A stretch of DNA of 64,000 bases from CAIVAT01 sp037128705 (GTDB lineage Bacteria > Bacteroidota > Bacteroidia > Bacteroidales > FEN-979), in assembly GCA_037128705.1 (NCBI GenBank), contig JBAXVX010000019.1:1-64000 (forward strand), read 5' to 3'. Both the position numbers and the translations under genes were made by a program. The stretch's first letter is position 1, and each line of letters begins with the position of its first letter. Positions 60,377-64,000 of this stretch are shown here, in pieces. Under the pieces are notes generated by a model. That model was not told where the DNA came from. It saw only the letters and a program-made list of their open reading frames with translations, and did not search any database.

Positions 60377-61050
60377 TTCCATGGACCAGGGGTGGTAACC
60401 ATTTTCATTGCCTTTTGAAGAAGGGCAAGGTACTCTTTGCGGTCAATGAGTGATGCCCCGAGATTCATCAGGTGAGCGGTCTCAATCTGGCAGTCGATGA
60501 ACAGGAATTCATTTTGCCTGCAATGCTCTACCAAAACATGGAATGCAACTTTCGAGGCATTGTTCATGGTAAAGTACATGCTCTCTCCAAAAAACGCAGC
60601 ACCCAGGGAAACTCCATACAATCCACCCACCAGGTTCTCCTGGTAAAATACTTCGATGGAATGTGCAAATCCCCGCTTATGAAGGGCAATGTACGCTTCA
60701 ATGAAATCCTGGCTGATCCATGTGCCATCCTGCCCGGGCCTCGGAGCTGAAGCACAGCCCCGAATAACCTGCTCGAAAACGGTATCAAACTTAACAATGA
60801 ATCTGTTTGATTTAATAATCCTTTTCAAAGATGAACGGATTTTAAACCTACCAGGAAACATAACCATCCGGGGATCGGGTGAATACCAGAAAACATCCTC
60901 CGCTTCCCTGAACCAGGGAAATATTCCATGTGCATAGGCCTGCAACAACCGTTCGGCCGACAAATCGCCCCCAATGGCGACCAGCCCGTCAGGTTCAGCT
61001 TCATCAACAGGAGGAAAAAAGGGTTCTTCTGGTAAAAGGTAAACTGTCAT
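60373..61050 (-). CDS. aat: Leucyl/phenylalanyl-tRNA--protein transferase
   Basis: The 225-residue protein shows the full signature of Aat: YAHGIFPWF, VFWYSPDPRMVMFP, GGLYGVSLGAAFFGESM, and LFIDCQ near the C-terminus. The usual FGESMFSR is FGESMYFTMN here, so the Phe-Ser-Arg stretch is changed. Aat attaches Leu or Phe to proteins with N-terminal Lys/Arg, making them ClpS/ClpAP substrates (N-degron pathway). It is 9 bp downstream of the aminotransferase gene and likely co-transcribed. Confidence 0.95.
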   Translation of the reverse strand: MTVYLLPEEPFFPPVDEAEPDGLVAIGGDLSAERLLQAYAHGIFPWFREAEDVFWYSPDPRMVMFPGRFKIRSSLKRIIKSNRFIVKFDTVFEQVIRGCASAPRPGQDGTWISQDFIEAYIALHKRGFAHSIEVFYQENLVGGLYGVSLGAAFFGESMYFTMNNASKVAFHVLVEHCRQNEFLFIDCQIETAHLMNLGASLIDRKEYLALLQKAMKMVTTPGPWK

Positions 61051-61059
61051 ATCTGAAAT

Positions 61060-62247
61060 TCACATTGCACTGTCGAGGGCCTTGAGCAACTTACTGCATG
61101 CGAGGTCAATTTCATCATCTGAAATTGTCAGGGGTGGTGCAACCCTGAATGTGGCTGGTTTGAACAGGTACCAGTCAACGATCAGGCCCTCGGCCAGGGC
61201 AGCTTCCATAAACAATCCTCTTTTTTCTGGTTGAGCAAGGTCGAGACCGAGTGCCAGTCCAATCCTCCTGATTTCGGCAATGGCCGGGTGAGGGGATAGT
61301 TTTTCCTGAAACTTTTTTCCCTTTTCTTCAGCCCGGGGGATGAGTCCCTCCGATAAAACCACGTCAAGACCGGCCAGGGCTGCCGCACAACTGACCGGGT
61401 GACCACCGAAAGTCGTGATATGACCCAACTCAGGATCACAGGCCAGGGTATCCATCATCTTTTTTGATGAAATAAATGCCCCGAGAGGCATACCCGCACC
61501 CAAAGCCTTGGCGAGGACCAGGATGTCTGGAACAAAATCATGATGTTCAAAACTAAAAAGTTTGCCGGTCCGTCCCATGCCCATCTGCACATCATCCACG
61601 ATAATTAAAGCGCCGTCGCGGGCACACCGCTTTTTTAACTGCCTGAGAAAATACTCCTCCACCGGGATAATTCCTGCCTCAGCCTGCACCAGTTCAATGA
61701 CAACACAGGCAGTCCGTGTGGATATCTTCTCAAGGTGACAGTAATTGTTGAACTCGATCAGCCTGACGTCCGGAAGTAACGGCCTGAAGGCATTTTTCAG
61801 CTCCTCATTTCCAAGGATGCTCAAACTGCCATGCGTGCTGCCATGGTAAGAATCGATGAAAGAAATGATCTCCGTCCGGCCGGTATACCGTTTGGCCAGC
61901 TTGAGTGCTCCCTCAATGGCTTCACTTCCCGAGTTGACGAAATAGACCGAATCGAGTTTTTCTGGTAACAATCCGGTCAGCTTTTCTGCCAGACGCACCT
62001 GTGGTGACTGGATAAACTCTCCATATACATTGAGATGAAGATAACGATCCAGTTGATTGCGTATCGCTTCAAGGACCTTCGGATGGCGGTGTCCCGTATT
62101 ACTGACGGCAATCCCCGACACAAGATCCATGTATGACTCACCCGATTTGGCATACAGGTAGATACCCTCTGCTTTGTCAATCTCCAGCCCCATTGGTTTG
62201 AATGAGGGCAGTCCAAGGTGCCTGTAAAATATTTCTCTGTCAGTCAT
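61060..62247 (-). CDS. Class III PLP-dependent aminotransferase
   Basis: The 395-residue protein has the class III (ornithine/acetylornithine aminotransferase-like) fold: FVNSGSEAIEGALKLAKRYT for PLP phosphate binding, IIVDDVQMGMGRTG with the PLP Asp, and the Schiff-base Lys247 in LAKALGAGMPLG. IVDDVQ replaces the more common DEVQ. Substrate cannot be fixed; acetylornithine, ornithine, 4-aminobutyrate or lysine-type substrates are all possible. It precedes aat by 9 bp. Confidence 0.9.
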   Translation of the reverse strand: MTDREIFYRHLGLPSFKPMGLEIDKAEGIYLYAKSGESYMDLVSGIAVSNTGHRHPKVLEAIRNQLDRYLHLNVYGEFIQSPQVRLAEKLTGLLPEKLDSVYFVNSGSEAIEGALKLAKRYTGRTEIISFIDSYHGSTHGSLSILGNEELKNAFRPLLPDVRLIEFNNYCHLEKISTRTACVVIELVQAEAGIIPVEEYFLRQLKKRCARDGALIIVDDVQMGMGRTGKLFSFEHHDFVPDILVLAKALGAGMPLGAFISSKKMMDTLACDPELGHITTFGGHPVSCAAALAGLDVVLSEGLIPRAEEKGKKFQEKLSPHPAIAEIRRIGLALGLDLAQPEKRGLFMEAALAEGLIVDWYLFKPATFRVAPPLTISDDEIDLACSKLLKALDSAM

Positions 62248-62339
62248 CGCTCAAATTGAATCTACGAATATACTAAATGGTTCTAAAACCAAAATGTATT
62301 AATTTCGCTCATCCCATTTAAACATTCGTTCTTCCCGTT

Positions 62340-63134
62340 ATGAAAAATAAAGTCATCATCATCACCGGCGCCTCATCCGGAATCGGCCAGGCCCTGGCCT
62401 TTGAATGTGCCCGCAGAGGGGCGAAGCTCGTTCTGGCATCGCGTTCTGGCATCAAGGATCCCGGGTTATTCAAATATACCGCTCAAATATTGGACGTCCG
62501 GACCGATATCACAAAGGAAAAGGATTGTGAGGCTTTGATTGTGAAAGCGGTCGGAAAATTCGGCCGGATCGATATCCTGATCAACAATGCAGGAATTTCC
62601 ATGCGTGCACTTTTCAGCGAGGTCAGCCTGGATGTAATCAGGCAACTGATGGATACAAACTTCTGGGGAACCGTGTATTGCACCAAATTTGCCCTGCCAT
62701 ACCTGCTTGAATCAAAAGGAACGCTGGTAGGAGTGTCGTCTGTTGCCGGCTACAAGGGACTTCCCGGGCGGACAGGCTACTCTGCCTCGAAATTCGCCAT
62801 GCAGGGATTCCTCGAGGTGGTCCGTATCGAAAACATGAAGAAGGGACTTCATGTGCTGATAGCTTGTCCCGGATTTACTGCATCCAACATCCGGAATGTG
62901 GCCCTGGCTAAGGACGGAACCTCCCAGGGAGAAACTCCGCTCGACGAAAGCAAACTTATGACGGCCGAAAAGGTGGCGGTTCACATCATTCATGCAATCG
63001 AAAAGAAAAAGGAACGCCTGATCCTGACCACAATGGGAAAGATGACCGTTCTTTTGAACAAATTTTTCCCGAAATTCATGGATAAAATGGTTTACAACCA
63101 CATGGCAAAAGAACCCAACTCCCCATTTAAATAA
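62340..63134 (+). CDS. Short-chain dehydrogenase/reductase
   Basis: The 264-residue protein is a classical SDR: TGASSGIG (about residues 9-16), the NNAGIS motif, Ser in SSVAGYKG, and the YxxxK pair in YSASKFAMQG. The short loop after strand 2 (ASRSG) fits NADP. The C-terminus (MTVLLNKFFPKFMDKMVYNHM) is hydrophobic and basic and may touch the membrane. It is divergent from the aminotransferase gene and stands alone. Confidence 0.92.
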   Translation: MKNKVIIITGASSGIGQALAFECARRGAKLVLASRSGIKDPGLFKYTAQILDVRTDITKEKDCEALIVKAVGKFGRIDILINNAGISMRALFSEVSLDVIRQLMDTNFWGTVYCTKFALPYLLESKGTLVGVSSVAGYKGLPGRTGYSASKFAMQGFLEVVRIENMKKGLHVLIACPGFTASNIRNVALAKDGTSQGETPLDESKLMTAEKVAVHIIHAIEKKKERLILTTMGKMTVLLNKFFPKFMDKMVYNHMAKEPNSPFK

Positions 63135-63139
63135 TTTTG

Positions 63140-63159
63140 GTCACGCGTCACCCGTCACG
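63140..63159. repeat. GTCACGC/GTCACCC heptamer tandem repeat (third copy)
   Basis: Three 7-bp units in the short gap between the converging SDR and XerC/D-type genes. The sequence is of the same family as 21408-21434 and 27124-27150. Confidence 0.6.
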
Positions 63160-63162
63160 TTT

Positions 63163-64000
63163 TCACCCCCTCGGATGATACTGTATGATCGCACTTTTCA
63201 GATAATCCCGGTCGAGGTGCGTATAAATCTCGGTTGTGGTGATCGACTCGTGCCCCAGCATTTCCTGGACAGCCCGGAGGTCAGCTCCTCCTTCAACCAG
63301 GTGTGTGGCAAATGAGTGCCGGAATGTGTGTGGACTGATCCTTTTTTTTATGCCGGCCAGGATGGCAAGCCGCTTGATGATGGTAAAAATCATGACCCGG
63401 GTCAATCCGGAACCACGCCGGTTCAGAAATAAAATATCCTCCTGCCCCTTTTTTACATCGACATGAGGTCTCAGCTCTGAAAGGTAAAACAATATTTCAG
63501 CCTGGGCAATGCTTCCCAGGGGAACAAGCCGCTCCTTGCTGCCTTTACCCAAAACCTTGATAAAACCATCATTGAAAAACAGGTTCGATATTCTCAGGGT
63601 TACCAGTTCTGATACCCGGAGCCCGCAGCCATACAAGGTTTCAAGCATGGCCTTGTTTCGTTTCCCCTCGGGTTTGCTCAAATCAATTTTGCTGATCAAA
63701 AGGTCAATCTCCTCCACATTCAGCGTAACTGGCAATTTCATGCCTATCTTGGGCGATTCAAGCAATTCAGTCGGATCCTTGCGAACCACGTTTTCCAATA
63801 AAAGGTATTGGTAAAAAGCCCTCAACCCTGAAATCACCCGGGCCTGCGTCCGCGCTGTCATCCCCAGTTCCGCAATCCATTTTATAAAAGACTGAAGATG
63901 ATGAAGTTCAATTTGTTCAGGCCCGACGGACAAAGCATTCAATTCGAGAAATTCAGTTATCTTTGTTACATCATGGAGATAGGCCTCCACAGAGTTCTTT
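63163..64000 (-). CDS. XerC/XerD-type tyrosine recombinase (N-terminus cut by window edge)
   Basis: At least 278 residues are visible. The core-binding (SAM-like) domain (SVEAYLHDVTKITEFLE onward) precedes the catalytic domain with the conserved residues in YGCGLRVSELV, HTFRHSFATHLVEGG and GHESITTTEIYTHLD (the Tyr is the nucleophile). The frame remains open beyond position 64000, and the GTG at 63990 is probably an internal Val, because KNS precedes it as in full-length XerD. The full protein would be about 300 residues. The domain organisation and length fit chromosomal dimer-resolution recombinases rather than an integrase of a mobile element. Confidence 0.92.
   Translation of the reverse strand, partial: KNSVEAYLHDVTKITEFLELNALSVGPEQIELHHLQSFIKWIAELGMTARTQARVISGLRAFYQYLLLENVVRKDPTELLESPKIGMKLPVTLNVEEIDLLISKIDLSKPEGKRNKAMLETLYGCGLRVSELVTLRISNLFFNDGFIKVLGKGSKERLVPLGSIAQAEILFYLSELRPHVDVKKGQEDILFLNRRGSGLTRVMIFTIIKRLAILAGIKKRISPHTFRHSFATHLVEGGADLRAVQEMLGHESITTTEIYTHLDRDYLKSAIIQYHPRG

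Noticed and set aside
63163..64000. Integrase of a mobile element
   Set aside because: Length, domain pattern and motif spacing fit chromosomal XerC/XerD, and no element boundary or cargo is visible.

Overview
The window looks like chromosomal DNA from an anaerobic member of the Bacteroidota, most likely the Bacteroidales. Several lines of sequence evidence agree. At least eleven intergenic regions carry a TAnnTTTG -7 box in the right place and orientation. Many genes encode lipoproteins or signal-peptide proteins. There is a TamA-like lipoprotein (TamL), a DWNGT-type HAD hydrolase and many glycoside hydrolases (GH31, GH92, GH2, GH172, GH63-like). Oxygen-sensitive chemistry is also present: a glycyl radical enzyme and three radical SAM proteins. 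No rRNA, tRNA, CRISPR array, insertion sequence or prophage was recognised. No SusC/SusD pair is present, so this is not a classical polysaccharide utilisation locus.

Layout. 1-7.8 kb: two related PAS/histidine kinases (one cut by the left edge) with duplicated promoter/leader blocks enclose an eroded accessory patch (a 117-bp palindromic element, a BRO-N pseudogene, a nucleotidyltransferase pseudogene). The same stretch holds an ECF sigma factor/His-rich membrane protein pair, a secreted ADP-ribosylglycohydrolase-like lipoprotein and a cold-shock-domain protein. 7.8-22.1 kb: a minus-strand run with an S1/P1-like protein carrying a barrel-like tail, TamL, a B12-binding radical SAM protein, a transglutaminase lipoprotein, a GH31 glucosidase-family enzyme and a glycyl radical enzyme resembling 4-hydroxyproline dehydratase (HypD). 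22.2-27.1 kb: an AI-2E/PerM-type membrane protein and an outer-membrane barrel on the plus strand separate that enzyme from its putative activase, which overlaps a secreted M64 peptidase; a DMT exporter follows.

27.2-45.6 kb: GH92 alpha-mannosidase and GH2 beta-mannosidase form one unit. Next come galactokinase, PPK2, aldose 1-epimerase, an SDR/EXPERA pair, a metallophosphoesterase/M23 peptidase pair, and a plus-strand unit of SSS transporter, small membrane protein, Ogt, and a hydrolase-like protein fused to a formylglycine-generating-enzyme-like domain. 45.7-57.9 kb: seven tightly packed or overlapping minus-strand genes (HAD phosphatase, 1162-residue amidotransferase-like/debranching-like hydrolase, two GH63-like paralogues around a TIP30-like Rossmann protein, GH172, CAP-SPOR protein) form a 12-kb carbohydrate operon. 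57.9-64 kb: a PflX-type radical SAM gene without an ordinary start codon, a secreted C1 peptidase, Aat, a class III aminotransferase, an SDR, and a XerC/D recombinase cut by the right edge.

Taken together, much of the window suits the breakdown of glycoproteins or complex glycans: secreted peptidases release peptides, mannosidases and other hydrolases trim sugars, the SSS transporter with GalK/GalM handles sugar entry, and the HypD-like enzyme could feed hydroxyproline into proline metabolism. The individual family calls come from sequence; this combined physiological picture is inference.
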